A DNA stretch of 64,000 bases, taken from Hygrophila difformis. Lineage: Eukaryota; Streptophyta; Magnoliopsida; Lamiales; Acanthaceae. The position numbers and the translations under genes were made by a program. Under the pieces are notes generated by a model. That model did not search any database, was not told the DNA's origin, and saw nothing but the letters and a program-made list of their open reading frames with translations. Shown here in pieces: positions 24,551 to 35,132 of the stretch. Every line of letters starts with the position of its first letter. The stretch's first letter is position 1. The stretch lies in contig JAOANR010000005.1 of NCBI GenBank assembly GCA_030278955.1, positions 3,701,431 to 3,765,430 of the forward strand. The letters are read 5' to 3'.

Positions 24551-25140
24551 AAAAATGGCATGCAATTCGATTTGAGGCAATTCGGTTTAGGTCTAAACCG
24601 AATTGCCCATGAAAATGGAATTGCATGGTAAAAAATGTTTGTTAAATTCCTTATACGAAAATATATATGCAATTCGGTGTAGGCAATTCGGTCTAAACCA
24701 AATTGCCCATGAGACCGAATTACATAGCAAAAATTCTTCTCATATGGTGCACAAGCAATTCGGTCTATGCAATTCGGTTTAGACCGAATTGCTCCCATAG
24801 ACCGAATTGATCTGGTACACCATATTGTATGCATTCCATCCCTTCATGCCTTAGTTTATTTTCTTTGTCTTACCAATTCGAATTGCCAATTCGGTCTAGA
24901 CCGAATTGACTTGGCAATTCGAATTACCCTCATTTTGGAGTATATGCCTTATCCAAATTTGAGTAAGGGAATGACTTCATCAATTCGAATTGTCCAATTC
25001 GGTTTATACCGAATTGCTTTGACAATTCGAATTAGATGATGTTTCATATCTTTGCAAGGATTAATTGGGTAAGGTAATACTTCATCCTTCATGCATTCCC
25101 AATTCGGTCTATTTTGCACCTTACTTAGTAGACCGAATTG
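24551..25140. repeat. LTR hairpin array 2 (ATTCGGTCT modules)
   Basis: About six modules of the same plan. In several the outer arms are altered on both sides so that they still pair: at 24877-24928 and 24979-25033 the outer arms read AATTCGAATT on both sides of a central palindrome. The module at 24750-24815 has extra flanking arms (ATATGGTGCAC with GTACACCATAT). The last module (25108-25140) is a simple hairpin. Confidence 0.85.
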
Positions 25141-27333
25141 ATTTCTTCCATCTATTTTAAAACTTTAAAAATATTTTATTTCTTGATTTGTGTAAGTTGC
25201 ATGGGTGTATTGGGCTTAGGCCCATTACATCTAATTTTATCCATTACACATCTCAACCCATTTGTGTCTAAATTATTGTGTGATTAACACTCACACAATA
25301 CCAAAAACATTTTGTTAATTTCATCTTTTCTGTTTATTGTGTGTATGAATGGGTAATAAGAAATATCACAGATCAATGTTGGCAAAAAGGTCCCTTCACC
25401 GGGATAACGATTAGCTCGTCTTCTGTGTATTAATTATTACTCATTATTTTGCATGATCTAATTAGTGGTTGGTGGAAGCTACGGCAAAAAGGTCCTTTCA
25501 CGGGGATAACGATTAGCCACTCAGCCAACTCCTAATCAGATACAGTTTTCTTTTCTTTATCTTAATTTCAAACCTGAATTTCGAGCTACAGTACTGGTAA
25601 ATAGTGTCGATCAACACTGTTATAGCATTACTGTAGTAAGAAAACGTGTAGGTTTTTCCTCTCTCATGGATAGTAGGACTCTTGATGGTAGCGATCACTG
25701 TCATTAAGGGTTTCTCACTGTCTAAAAACCATTCCATCTGGAATACTTGGGAACCGGATAGCAGATGTTTGCAGTCCGGATAACCCCAATTATTTCTGGC
25801 ACACTTTTTAGCCAATTTCTTCTTATCTCAGGCTAATCCATCTTTGTGTATCAAATTCTGTCTAATCCCACCATATATTTTGGGGTATTTTATTTTACTT
25901 CTCATATACATGTGTGCATGATATTATTATGTAGATATTGTGGTCTATAATATTTTGGAGATCCTTCTCCTTTGACATAGAAGTCTTGATCTTAATCGGA
26001 TGTGCATAATAAATTTCCACAAAAATCACTTTATAAAATCCGGATCTGAGTAAGGGATAAATTCGACAGTTATGACTAACTCATATTCTACTGGGGGTTG
26101 ATTTTAAGAACTTAGAAGCAGAGTCAGCGATTAGGTCTCACCTAGACTGAAAGGATCTGTGTTTTAATTGAGAGTTTGGTACCTGTTTAGGGAATGATTT
26201 TCAAATATCTATTTGTTTCTCAAAATTACTGTGTGTTGGAAATCTTCTATTTAGTATTGCATCGAGTCAGTGTCCACTTGGATTCGGATAAGATGTGATA
26301 AATAATATTAGAGGAACAACATATAGGCCCTGGGTTAATTTCTAAGGTAGGGTTGAGTATTCTTTCAACTACTGTCTTCTCCCGCCAAAGCCTAAAATTG
26401 AGTCTTGAGTGAGTACATTCGGAATAGATCTTCCCAGGTCTATTCCACTCAGTTTGTATCTCGTAACTAACCGGATGTTATAAGCCCTGTGGCTTACTGA
26501 TATTTGGGAAGTTCTAAATCTGCATCTGGTCACCAAGACCAGGGACTCTTTTATACTAACGGAATGAGATAGCTTTTAAGACTTCCAAGTGATAGTTTTT
26601 AAATGCTTTCTTTACTGCTTTCTTTACAGCTTTCTTTAAAACGCTTTCATAGAGGTCACTCGGAAGAATTAGATGTTGGCTGCCGGTTGTAAGGTTTAAG
26701 AGTTATGGATTAGTTCGGGAATTAATTTGGACTTTGGGTGTGACAAGGGGGATAATTGGAGTATTTGGCATGTCAACTAATGATGTGTTGGGTGTTGCTT
26801 ATCCACCATGGAGGAATAACATACCTCGGCAGGAGCAGTTATTAATCTGTGGTAATCTTAGAGGTTGAGGTTTTAAGAGCATGTAAATTCTGACTGTAAG
26901 TACCTGTCTGTTAAAGGGAACATAGTCTAGAAAGCATGAGAGTTAGCTAACTGATGAATTATCCCAATCAAAGACCTGTGTAACAAAAATGGAAGTTTAC
27001 TTGTGTCTCATCTGAAATCTTGTCCAATCTTTATTATTTCCTTCCCGTCCCTTCTGTCACATTTTAAATCTGCTTTAGTAGAATAATTTTATCCGCTTTC
27101 TTAGTATAATTTTATCGCTTCCTTAGAATAGAATTTAATCGCTTTTTAGACTAAATTTACCATGCTTTGTAGGATAATCTTTAATTGCTTTCATAGTCTA
27201 GTTTAAATTATTGTCAAGTAGTTTTAGAACCCATTGCAAAACCTGAAACGAGTAACCGAGTGGAAAATCTTAGAAAACGACGTGGGCCCTGCTTCTATCG
27301 CACATCCTCCAGTGAACGATCCGGTCTTACTAT

Positions 27334-27341
27334 AAATACTG
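27334..27341 (+). promoter_or_regulatory. Putative LTR TATA box
   Basis: TATAAATA occurs about 380 bases before the end of the 5' LTR; the 3' LTR has the same sequence near 46790. It is the best candidate for the element's own promoter, which would place U5 at roughly 27370-27720. Confidence 0.5.
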
Positions 27342-27720
27342 CAATTTTTGACTCCGTGCGCTTTCGGGGGCACAGTTTCTTAACACGAGTAATAAAAACG
27401 TGACAACCTATAAATATATCCCTAATCCCAACTCCATCTTCATAATTGGTTTCATTAAATAAAATTAAACCGGGATTATATCTTTTTCAGAAAATACTCA
27501 TATAGTGGGAAATTGTCAAAAGTTTCATGGCGGGAAAATTGTCAAAAGTTTCATGCCGGGGATTTTCATGGCGCCATTCGAAATCAAAGTTTCCCACATG
27601 AGTAATAAAAAGTGAAATATATCCTTAAACCCCTTCCATAAATCATAACTCTTTTCATTTAATAAATTCAAACTTGATATTTTAGAAAATACTCATGTCT
27701 GGAAATTGTCAAAAGTTTCA

Positions 27721-27737
27721 TGGCGCCGTTGCCGGGG
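27721..27737 (+). other. Primer binding site of the gypsy element
   Basis: TGGCGCCGTTGCCGGGG begins immediately after the LTR terminal CA. Two partial look-alikes of this junction (AAGTTTCATGGCGGG and AAGTTTCATGCCGGGG) lie inside the LTR near 27520-27565. Confidence 0.85.
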
Positions 27738-27861
27738 AGGATGCAGCGCCGTTTATTAAGAGAATTACACTCCTGATTTACTCATAGATATTTTTTGTGT
27801 ATATTCTTGAACCGTTACTAACCTGGGGTTTGTGCAGGTGCTGTCATGATACAAACTGCTT

Positions 27862-28945
27862 ATGCAACGGAGAAAGGACACATTGCCTGAGCTACCGTTC
27901 GATTTAGAAATAGAAAGGACCGCTCGCCAACTGAGGGCACAAGCCAGACGAAGGAAAGAGCAAGAAGCACCGCACTCGTACCTCACCCGAAACTACAAGC
28001 AGTGAACTATCTGACATGGCAGAGAACCAGGACATTCCCCCGATCTTACCAATAGACCAACCACCCAATAACCCTGGTAATGGAGCTGATGGGGGTATGG
28101 TAGAACATCCAAATCGTGTCAACGAGGAGGAAAATCTACCTAATCCAGATCAACAACATTATCAGCAATTCCACCAACAACCGCCACCACCTCTTAACTA
28201 ATATAACCACCAAAACCAAAATATACCAAACCTGCAATACCAGAATCAAGCTTTCAATCAAGACCAGTTTCAAAACAACCCTCATGATCCTGAAAATCTG
28301 TTCCAATAGAATCCCAACTACCACCAGCAGTGCCAAAACTAAGCAGAACAAGGAAATCAACAGCAGCAGGCAGCAGCTGATTTTATGCAGCCCATCGTGG
28401 AGCCCTATCTGGACAGGCCTGGAAGAGCACAATTTTCTGCACGCAACTTCGAGCTCAAACCGGCACTCATTAACTTGGTGCAAAACAACCAATTCTGCGG
28501 TGCAAATCATGAGGATCCTCATGACCATCTCCAAACCTTCCTGGAGCTCTGCGATACAATAAAAAATCAGGGAGTCTCACCTGATGCTATAAGATTGATG
28601 TTGTTTCCCTTTTCTTTGTTTAGTGGTGCCAGGGATTGGTATAAATCATTGCCTATAAATCAGAGGAGCACCTGGGCAGATTTGGTAAGGAGTTTTCTGT
28701 TGAAATATTTTCCTGAATCAAAGATAGAAGAAGGACGAGCCAAGATTGGAGAGTTCAAGATGAAGCCGGACGAGTCATTGTATGACGCAAAAGAGAGGTT
28801 CTCCAACCTCTTAAGACGATGCCCCCAACACGGATATCAACCATGGGAGCAACTGAGGAAGTTCTATGGAGGGCTCACCCATCCATGGAGAACGATGTTA
28901 GACGCTGCAGGCGGACGACATTTACTCCATTTGCCCATGGACTAA
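27862..28945 (+). pseudogene. Gypsy gag, N-terminal and capsid part
   Basis: Begins at an ATG followed by LPELPFDLEIERTARQLRAQ, an Athila-type gag start. A one-base frame slip near 28000 moves reading to the frame of 28016. That frame has in-frame stops at about 28199, 28307, 28340 and 28943, most at positions where a Gln codon (CAA/CAG) would give the stop by C to T change. From 28385 on, 186 codons are open and contain the retrotransposon gag core (FELKPALINLVQNN, LFPFSLFSGARDWY, LLKYFPESKI, EFKMKPDESLYDAKERF, LRRCPQHG). Gag builds the capsid. Confidence 0.85.
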
Positions 28946-28966
28946 GCCTGGGAGAAAATTGAGATA

Positions 28967-30904
28967 ATGTCTGTCAATAGATCTGTATTGAACACTGATG
29001 AGAAGAAAGTGGACCCTCCTAGAAAAGTTTTTGCTGTGAGTGAAGGAAAGGCAGACTTTGAAAAATTACAGGAACAGGTAGCTGCGATTCAGCTGGGACA
29101 GGATAAAGGAAAGGGTACTGTACAGGCAGGAGCTTCTTCGAGCCAAGCACAAACACAGCAATCGGGAGTAATTTGTGGGTTGTGTCAAGGACCACATCAA
29201 ACTTACACGTGCCAACAAATAGCTACCGAAAGCTGCAACTACGCAGGGAACTACCAGAACCGCCACCCCAACCTACCCTATTCAAATAACAATGCACTCA
29301 ATGCGCATTTGTTATCTCAGCCAAATCAGACTACCCAGTTTGCCCATCAAAATCCTCAGCAGAACTTCAGACCTCAGAACCAAGGATTCGTCCAGCAGAG
29401 AGTACAAAACTTCCAGAATCAGAATCAGAACTTTCAACCCCATATCCAACAGAGGCCCAACCAAAACCAAGGCCAGAATTTCCAAAACTTCGAAGCCCAA
29501 CCTGACCAGAATCAGCAATACAACCAAAAGCCACCATCCCGCCTGGAGAATTTGTTGACCGAGTTTATCTCCAATCAAAGGGAGATAAACCAGCAGTTGC
29601 AGTCATCGATCAAAAATGTGGAGACACAAGTCACCCAGTTGGCTAAGGAGTTGAAAAACAGGGGGAAGGGAACACTACCAAGCAGCACTGAAACCAACCC
29701 GCAATGCAAAGCAATCACATTGCGGGGAGGCAAGACTCTGAAAGGAAACGTTGGAGCCGGGAATAAGAAAGCTAAGAAAGGAAAAGAATCAGTGGAGGTT
29801 GAGGAGGAACATGAAAAGATTGAAGGAAATGAAAGTGTTGAACTGGTGAAGGACAAATCAGATGCAGCTAATCCGCAGGCTGAAGCTGCAATTGAAGCTG
29901 AAAAGGGTATGGGTGAAGGTACAACTTCCTTCTCTTTACCACCAAAAATTGATAATAATAAGTACATGCCAAGGGTGTCATACCCTGCACGTCTTAAAAA
30001 TAAGGAACATGACCTTAAATTCAAGAAATTTCTAGAACGACTAAAGTTTGTAGAGATAACCATTCCTCTCGTGGAAATGATTTCAGAAATGCCCACCTAT
30101 GCTAAGTTCTTGAAAGAATTGATTTCAGGGAAAAGGCAGGTAGAGCAAGAGGAAGTGATTATTCTCAACAGCACATGCAGTGCCATAGTTCAAAGGAAAC
30201 TGCCCGAAAAGAAAGAAGACCCTGGATGTTGCACGCTGCCGGTACAAATTGGAAAGGCCAAAGTGAGCATGGGGTTAAGTGATCTAGGATCCAGCATCAA
30301 CGTGATGCCTCTAGCCATGGCAATTCGCCTAAGGCTCGGAGAGATTGAACCAGTCAAGATGAAACTGCAACTGGCAGACAGATCAATCACCAAACCCGTA
30401 GGAATCCTCAAGGATGTGGTAGTCAAAACCGGCCAAATTCTTTTCTCGGTTGACTTCATCATCCTTGACATTGAAGAGGACTCTGAAATGCCACTTATCT
30501 TGGGACGCCCGTTTCTGGCCACTGGCTGTGCATTGATTGATGCTACATCTGGAAGAGTCACATTGAGGGTCGAGGACAGAGAAATCTCCTTTAACATGGA
30601 GCAGCTGCAGAAGTTCCCGAATGAGGGATCTTGTTCCATGTTTGATGTAATAGAAAGTAGGTGTGAGGATGAGAGCATAGACTCTATGACTGTGATGACG
30701 GACAAAGTTTCAAAACAGGTACTGACGCCTGAAGGTGCCGAGCAACAAAGAAGCTGCAACGCTGTCCACTTCGAGAACCCTATCACTGGGGATCTTGAAG
30801 AATTCGACGGTGTTGAATTCACTCCGGAGGAGGAGGAGAGCACCACGGAAGAGGAAGTGGACCCTGTACTGACACAGGGTCCTGAAGGTAAATCTGATTT
30901 TTAA
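28967..30904 (+). CDS. Gypsy gag C-terminus plus protease (645 codons)
   Basis: Continues the gag frame. Residues about 60-90 carry a knuckle-like C-x2-C-x3-H-x4-C (CGLCQGPHQTYTC). Residues about 90-200 are Gln/Asn-rich low complexity. Residues about 345-560 resemble the Athila protease region (MPRVSYPARLKNK, FLERLKFVEITIPLVE, LSDLGSSINVMPLAMAIRL, LADRSITKPVGILKDVVV, PLILGRPFLATG). The catalytic site reads DLGS in place of D-T/S-G, as usual in this lineage. It ends with TAA 23 codons after an acidic TPEEEEST tail; the same frame continues open past the stop into pol-like sequence. Confidence 0.85.
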   Translation: MSVNRSVLNTDEKKVDPPRKVFAVSEGKADFEKLQEQVAAIQLGQDKGKGTVQAGASSSQAQTQQSGVICGLCQGPHQTYTCQQIATESCNYAGNYQNRHPNLPYSNNNALNAHLLSQPNQTTQFAHQNPQQNFRPQNQGFVQQRVQNFQNQNQNFQPHIQQRPNQNQGQNFQNFEAQPDQNQQYNQKPPSRLENLLTEFISNQREINQQLQSSIKNVETQVTQLAKELKNRGKGTLPSSTETNPQCKAITLRGGKTLKGNVGAGNKKAKKGKESVEVEEEHEKIEGNESVELVKDKSDAANPQAEAAIEAEKGMGEGTTSFSLPPKIDNNKYMPRVSYPARLKNKEHDLKFKKFLERLKFVEITIPLVEMISEMPTYAKFLKELISGKRQVEQEEVIILNSTCSAIVQRKLPEKKEDPGCCTLPVQIGKAKVSMGLSDLGSSINVMPLAMAIRLRLGEIEPVKMKLQLADRSITKPVGILKDVVVKTGQILFSVDFIILDIEEDSEMPLILGRPFLATGCALIDATSGRVTLRVEDREISFNMEQLQKFPNEGSCSMFDVIESRCEDESIDSMTVMTDKVSKQVLTPEGAEQQRSCNAVHFENPITGDLEEFDGVEFTPEEEESTTEEEVDPVLTQGPEGKSDF

Positions 30905-31157
30905 CCCCCAACCATTTCTCGCAAATTACTGCCTTCCGTTGAATGTCCGCAAGAGCTTGAACTTAAAATACTCCCGGATCATCTTAAGTACGTTTTTCTC
31001 GCTGAACATAAAAGATTACCAGTAATTGTGTCAGCCAAGCTGACACAATTGGCTGACACAAGAACAAGAAAAAGCTCTGGTAGACATTCTAAAGAAATAT
31101 GTACATGCAATTGGATGGACCATTTCTGATATAAAAGGAATAAGCCCCACTGTTTGC
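30905..31157 (+). pseudogene. Broken start of gypsy pol
   Basis: Directly after the TAA the same frame encodes pol-leader sequence (ELKILPDHLKYVFLAEHKRLPVIV). A 13-bp duplication (GCTGACACAA at 31039-31048 and again at 31052-31061) then shifts the frame into the one used by the 811-codon RT-integrase ORF. Before the duplication gag, protease and pol shared a single frame. Confidence 0.75.
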
Positions 31158-33593
31158 ATGCACAGAATTTTAATGGAAGAGGAGTACAAGCCCTCTAGGC
31201 AACCACAAAGGCGTCTGAACCCCCACATGCAAGAAGTGGTAAAGAAAGAAGTTATCAAGCTCTTAGATGCTGGTATCATCTATCCTATATCTGACAGCAA
31301 ATGGGTTAGCCCAGTGCAGGGAGTACCTAAGCGTGGGGGGATGTGCATAACGACTAATGAGCAAGAAGAAGAAGTGGCGACACGTCCAGTGACCGGTTGG
31401 AGAGTTTGCATCGACTACCGGAAGCTTAACACCGCTACGCGGAAGGATCACTTTCCCTTGCCGTTCATTGATCAGATGCTGGAGAGGTTGGCCGGGAGGG
31501 AGTATTACTGCTTTTTGGATGGGTACTCAGGCTACAATCAAATTGGAATAGCCAGTGAAGATCATGATAAGACCACTTTCACGTGCCCATATGGAACTTT
31601 TGCGTACAGGCGCATGCCTTTTGGACTTTGCAATGCGCCTGCCACATTTCAACGTTGCATGATGTCTATCTTTTCAGAATTTATCGAAAAATGCATAGAA
31701 GTCTTCATGGATAACTTCTCTGTATATGGAGATACTTTTGATGAGTGCTTGACCAATCTTGCAAAAAATTTAAAAAGATGCGAGGACACTAACCTAGTTT
31801 TGAACTGGGAGAAGTGTCATTTCATGGTCACCGAAGGAATAGTGTTGGGTCACCGCATCTCGCGCGCAGGCATCGAAGTCGATAGGGCCAAAGTCTCAGT
31901 CATATCCAACCTTCCATTACCAAACTCAATAAAAGCAGTTAGGAGCTTCTTAGGGCATGCCTGTTTTTACCGGAGATTCATTAAAGATTTTTCTAAAATT
32001 GCCAAGCCGCTCACTAATTTGCTTTGTAAAGAAAAATCTTTCTTAATAAATGAAGCGTGTGTTCAAGCCTTTGACACGCTCAAGAAGATGTTGATTTCTG
32101 CTCCAATAGTACAACCACCCGATTGGTCAATACCTTTCGAGGTAATGTGTGATGCAAGTGATCTCGCCGTGGGTGTAGTTCTTGGGCAACATAAGGAGAG
32201 GAGACACTGCGTGATTCATTATGCAAGTCATGCCCTGAATGAAGCTCAAACCAATTACACCATCACGGAGAAAGAGATGTATGCTGTGGTTTTCGCGTTT
32301 GATAAATTCAGACAGTACCTCATTGGTACGAAAACCATAGTATACACAGATCACTCTGCACTGAGATACTTGTTCAGCAAACAAGATGCCAAACCTCGAT
32401 TAATCAGGTGGGTACTTTTGTTGCAGGAATTTGATATCATAATAAAAGATAGAAAAGGCAGAGACAATGGTGCTGCTGACCATTTGTCTCGAATAGAAAA
32501 TGATAAAAATGAGATAGTCGTCAATGAAAATTTTCCGGATGAGCAACTGTTTGCCTTGCACCTTCATGATCAAGTTTGTCCATGGTTTTCCGACATTGCT
32601 AACTTTTTAGCATGTGGAATAATCCCACCATTCCAGCACAAGAGCCAAAAAGCAAGGTTCAACCGAGATGTAGTCGACTACTTCTGGGAAGATCCTTATC
32701 TTTTCAAGCATTGTGCAGATTCGATTATTAGACGATGTGTAACTGAGCACGAGGCTTATCAAATCGCTAAAAAATGTCATGAATCGGAATATGGAGGTCA
32801 CAATGGCCCCATTCGAACAGCTCACAAGGTGCTCGAGTGTGGTTTCTATTGGCCTACCATTTACGAGGATTGCAGGGTGTTTGTTAAGGCTTGCGACAGA
32901 TGCCAAAGACTAGGGAATATATCCAAGAGGGATGAAATGCCTCAAAAAGGAATTATCACCCTTGAGATTTTCGATGTATGGGGTATTGACTTCATGGGAC
33001 CATTCCCGACATCTGATGGGAATCACTACATCTTGGTAGCTGTCGATTACGTGTCCAAGTGGGTTGAGGCGGTTGCGCTGCCAACCAATGATGGTAACCA
33101 AGTCATCAAATTTTTGAAAAACAACATTTTCAATAGATTTGGTGTACCTAGGGTAATCATATCTGATGGAGGAACTCATTTTGTCAGCAAAGCTTTTGCA
33201 AATCTTATGAGCAAAAGTGGGATTCTCCACAAGATAGGCACACCTTATCATCCCCAAACTAGTGGCCAAGTCGAAGTATCAAACCGCGAAATCAAACATA
33301 TACTCGAGGCCACTGTGGAGATAACCCGCAAAGACTGGTCACGCAAGCTCAATGATGCTCTATGGGCATACCGCACTGCATTCAAGACTCCCATCGGGAT
33401 GTCTTCATACAGGCTTGTCTTTGGAAAAGCCTGTCGTTTGCCCGTAGAACTAGAGCACAAGGCTTACTGGGCCGTAAAAATGCTTAATTTTGACCCACGA
33501 GTTGCTCTGAGTAAGCGCAAGTTGGACCTCAATGAAATTGAGGAAATACAAAGAGCGGACCCAGAAGTTACACGATCGTCTTATAATGTCTAA
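31158..33593 (+). CDS. Gypsy RT-RNaseH-integrase (811 codons), RT site FMDN
   Basis: RT spans residues about 50-270 ([54 protein letters not shown]). The active-site box reads FMDNFSV: AAC at 31713-31715 replaces the second catalytic Asp, which should abolish polymerase activity. RNase H follows ([46 protein letters not shown]). Integrase has H/H/C/C zinc residues ([10 protein letters not shown]...CDRCQR) and D, D, E ([25 protein letters not shown]). Translation presumably relied on the upstream gag-pol frame; the first Met here is not a natural start. Confidence 0.92.
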   Translation: MHRILMEEEYKPSRQPQRRLNPHMQEVVKKEVIKLLDAGIIYPISDSKWVSPVQGVPKRGGMCITTNEQEEEVATRPVTGWRVCIDYRKLNTATRKDHFPLPFIDQMLERLAGREYYCFLDGYSGYNQIGIASEDHDKTTFTCPYGTFAYRRMPFGLCNAPATFQRCMMSIFSEFIEKCIEVFMDNFSVYGDTFDECLTNLAKNLKRCEDTNLVLNWEKCHFMVTEGIVLGHRISRAGIEVDRAKVSVISNLPLPNSIKAVRSFLGHACFYRRFIKDFSKIAKPLTNLLCKEKSFLINEACVQAFDTLKKMLISAPIVQPPDWSIPFEVMCDASDLAVGVVLGQHKERRHCVIHYASHALNEAQTNYTITEKEMYAVVFAFDKFRQYLIGTKTIVYTDHSALRYLFSKQDAKPRLIRWVLLLQEFDIIIKDRKGRDNGAADHLSRIENDKNEIVVNENFPDEQLFALHLHDQVCPWFSDIANFLACGIIPPFQHKSQKARFNRDVVDYFWEDPYLFKHCADSIIRRCVTEHEAYQIAKKCHESEYGGHNGPIRTAHKVLECGFYWPTIYEDCRVFVKACDRCQRLGNISKRDEMPQKGIITLEIFDVWGIDFMGPFPTSDGNHYILVAVDYVSKWVEAVALPTNDGNQVIKFLKNNIFNRFGVPRVIISDGGTHFVSKAFANLMSKSGILHKIGTPYHPQTSGQVEVSNREIKHILEATVEITRKDWSRKLNDALWAYRTAFKTPIGMSSYRLVFGKACRLPVELEHKAYWAVKMLNFDPRVALSKRKLDLNEIEEIQRADPEVTRSSYNV

Positions 33594-33924
33594 ACAATTC
33601 TATGTTGGCCAAAATGTCTTGCTATTCAATTCTAGGTTGAAGCTGTTCCCCAGAAAGCTTAGATCCAGATGGGAAGGGCCATACGAAGTGGTGCACGTGT
33701 TCGAAAGTGGAGCTGTCAGGATTCGAACTGACAAGGGAGAGCTGGTGGTGATGGACAGAGAAGGAGTACCTAGGACAGTTCGAGCCCGAAAAAGAAGTTC
33801 AAACGATATCAGAGCCGGCCTATGTTCAATAAAAATATATATATATATATATATATACTTATATAATTATTTATTACATAACATATTCATTTTCTCGGGC
33901 AATAAGTATCCAAAAATCAATTAA
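33532..33924 (+). pseudogene. Gypsy integrase C-terminal region, shifted frame
   Basis: The integrase tail ([54 protein letters not shown]) is in the +1 frame relative to the 811-codon ORF. The junction near 33540-33550 also lacks about ten residues present in relatives, so a small deletion caused the shift. An (AT)n stretch at about 33836-33857 follows. Confidence 0.8.
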
Positions 33925-33926
33925 AC

Positions 33927-33962
33927 ATTTAGAGTACTAAGACTCTAAATGTGAGGATGTTG
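33927..33962 (+). repeat. Internal hairpin plus polypurine/LTR-junction copy
   Basis: ATTTAGAGT and ACTCTAAAT form a perfect 9-bp stem. It leads into a 19-nt stretch identical to the polypurine tract and first bases of the 3' LTR at 42545-42563 (GTGAGGATGT followed by TGATA). It lies immediately after the end of pol. Confidence 0.7.
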
Positions 33963-34283
33963 ATATTTGGAGAAAATCTAATAATTTTCTTATGTTTGCC
34001 TTGCAGGAATTCATGGAACCAACAAAAAAGAAAAAAATAAAGCTTCAAAAACCAGGTTCCCGGTTGGATTAATACCAAATTTAATGGAAATTAATTCGGA
34101 ATTTAGAGAAATTTAATATCCGAAATAAATCCATAAAATAAGGGTGTTAATCCAACCTAATTTATGCAAGCAATTTATTATATAGTAATATTTCTGTTTA
34201 AATATGTTTATTCAGTATGTTAATTTTAAAGAAAATGCATAATTTCAGAAAATGGTAAAAACTGGAAAATTTCCAAAATTTTT
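33963..34283. other. Spacer between pol and the internal hairpin array
   Basis: AT-rich, no ORF. The sequence TTTGCCTTGCAGGAATTC at about 33996 is a good splice-acceptor match, possibly for a spliced element RNA, but no in-frame coding follows. Confidence 0.4.
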
Positions 34284-34932
34284 CTAAGTGTTGAATGCGG
34301 TCTAATTTGCACTCCAAATCAATTCGGTCTAAACCGAATTGTTTGAAACAGACCGCATCGGAGGTGTTGCCTTGGTGATTTTTACCAATTCGGTCTCCAA
34401 ACCAATTCGGTCTAGACCGAATTGGCCTAAGAGACCGAATTGATCTTCCAAGGCACATGTTTCCATCATTGCATAAATCTGGCCAAGTAGCAATTCGGTC
34501 TACAGCAATTCGGTCTACTCCGAATTGATTTTGAATAGACCGAATTGATCTACAAAAGGCATTGCATCATTCTTATTTTTGCAAGTGAGCAATTCGATCT
34601 ACAAGGCAATTCGTTCTAGACCGAATTGCCCATATAGACCGAATTGCCTCACAAGAGCACCCCCCCCAGTATTTTCCTAAGTACCCAATTCGGTCTTCTC
34701 ACTGCAATTCGGTCTCTAGATCAATTCGGTCTAGACCGAATTGATTTTAAAAGAGCGCATTGCAGTAAGTTTGTTTGTTTGTCCTTCCATCAATTCGGTC
34801 TCCAAATCAATTCGGTGTAGACCGAATTGACTTAGAGACCGAATCTCTCACAAACATTGGAGACCACATCAATTCGGTCTAGATCAATTCGGTCTAGACC
34901 GAATTGATGATTCGGTCTCCAATAGACCGAAT
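34284..34932. repeat. Internal hairpin array upstream of the extra ORF
   Basis: Six to seven modules based on half-site CAATTCGGTCT. Each has a central palindrome, outer half-sites and private flanking arms: GCCTTGG with CCAAGGC (module at about 34369-34456), GTGAG with CTCAC (34584-34653), ACTGCAAT with ATTGCAGT (34701-34766), GTTTGT with ACAAAC (34770-34855), ATTGGAGACC with GGTCTCCAAT (34856-34923). In the first module both outer arms carry GCGGTCT/AGACCGC. The array ends 20 bases before the TATA box of the extra ORF. Confidence 0.88.
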
Positions 34933-34951
34933 TTCCCCCTGTCCCAAACCC

Positions 34952-34958
34952 TATATAT
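34952..34958 (+). promoter_or_regulatory. TATA box of the extra ORF
   Basis: CTATATATTTC lies 143 bases upstream of the ATG at 35095, followed by a pyrimidine-rich leader (TTTCTCTCACTTTCAC) typical of plant 5' UTRs. It abuts the hairpin array. Confidence 0.55.
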
Positions 34959-35132
34959 TTCTTTTTTCCCCTCTTTTCTCTCACTTTCACTTTCCCACAC
35001 TTAGAATTTTTCCCGAACCCCCTCTCGCAAACTTCATCTCTTTCGCGAAACCAGAGCTCGTATCCAAGTTTTACTCCGGCCAAGTTGTTTAAAAATGGCG
35101 TCTTCATCATCCAATCCTAGTGGGAGTAAAGG

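Larger units (their letters stand above)
22808..27720 (+). repeat. 5' LTR of the gypsy element
   Basis: 4913 bp, TGATAATGG...AAGTTTCA. Holds two hairpin arrays (23142-23579 and 24551-25140) and a TATAAATA at 27334. About 280 bp (24410-24688) present here are missing from the 3' LTR. Confidence 0.9.

Noticed and set aside
24408..25039. ORFs containing repeated QFGLDRI peptides
   Set aside because: The peptide is just a translation of the CAATTCGGTCT/AGACCGAATTG repeats.
25513..25815. 100-codon antisense ORF in the 5' LTR, also open at 44969-45271
   Set aside because: Both copies exist because the LTR is duplicated; no domain, promoter or homology is recognisable.
34284..34932. CRISPR-like appearance of the repeated palindromes
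   Set aside because: The units are nested inverted repeats with variable spacing, not direct repeats with equal spacers; there are no cas genes and the DNA is plant nuclear.
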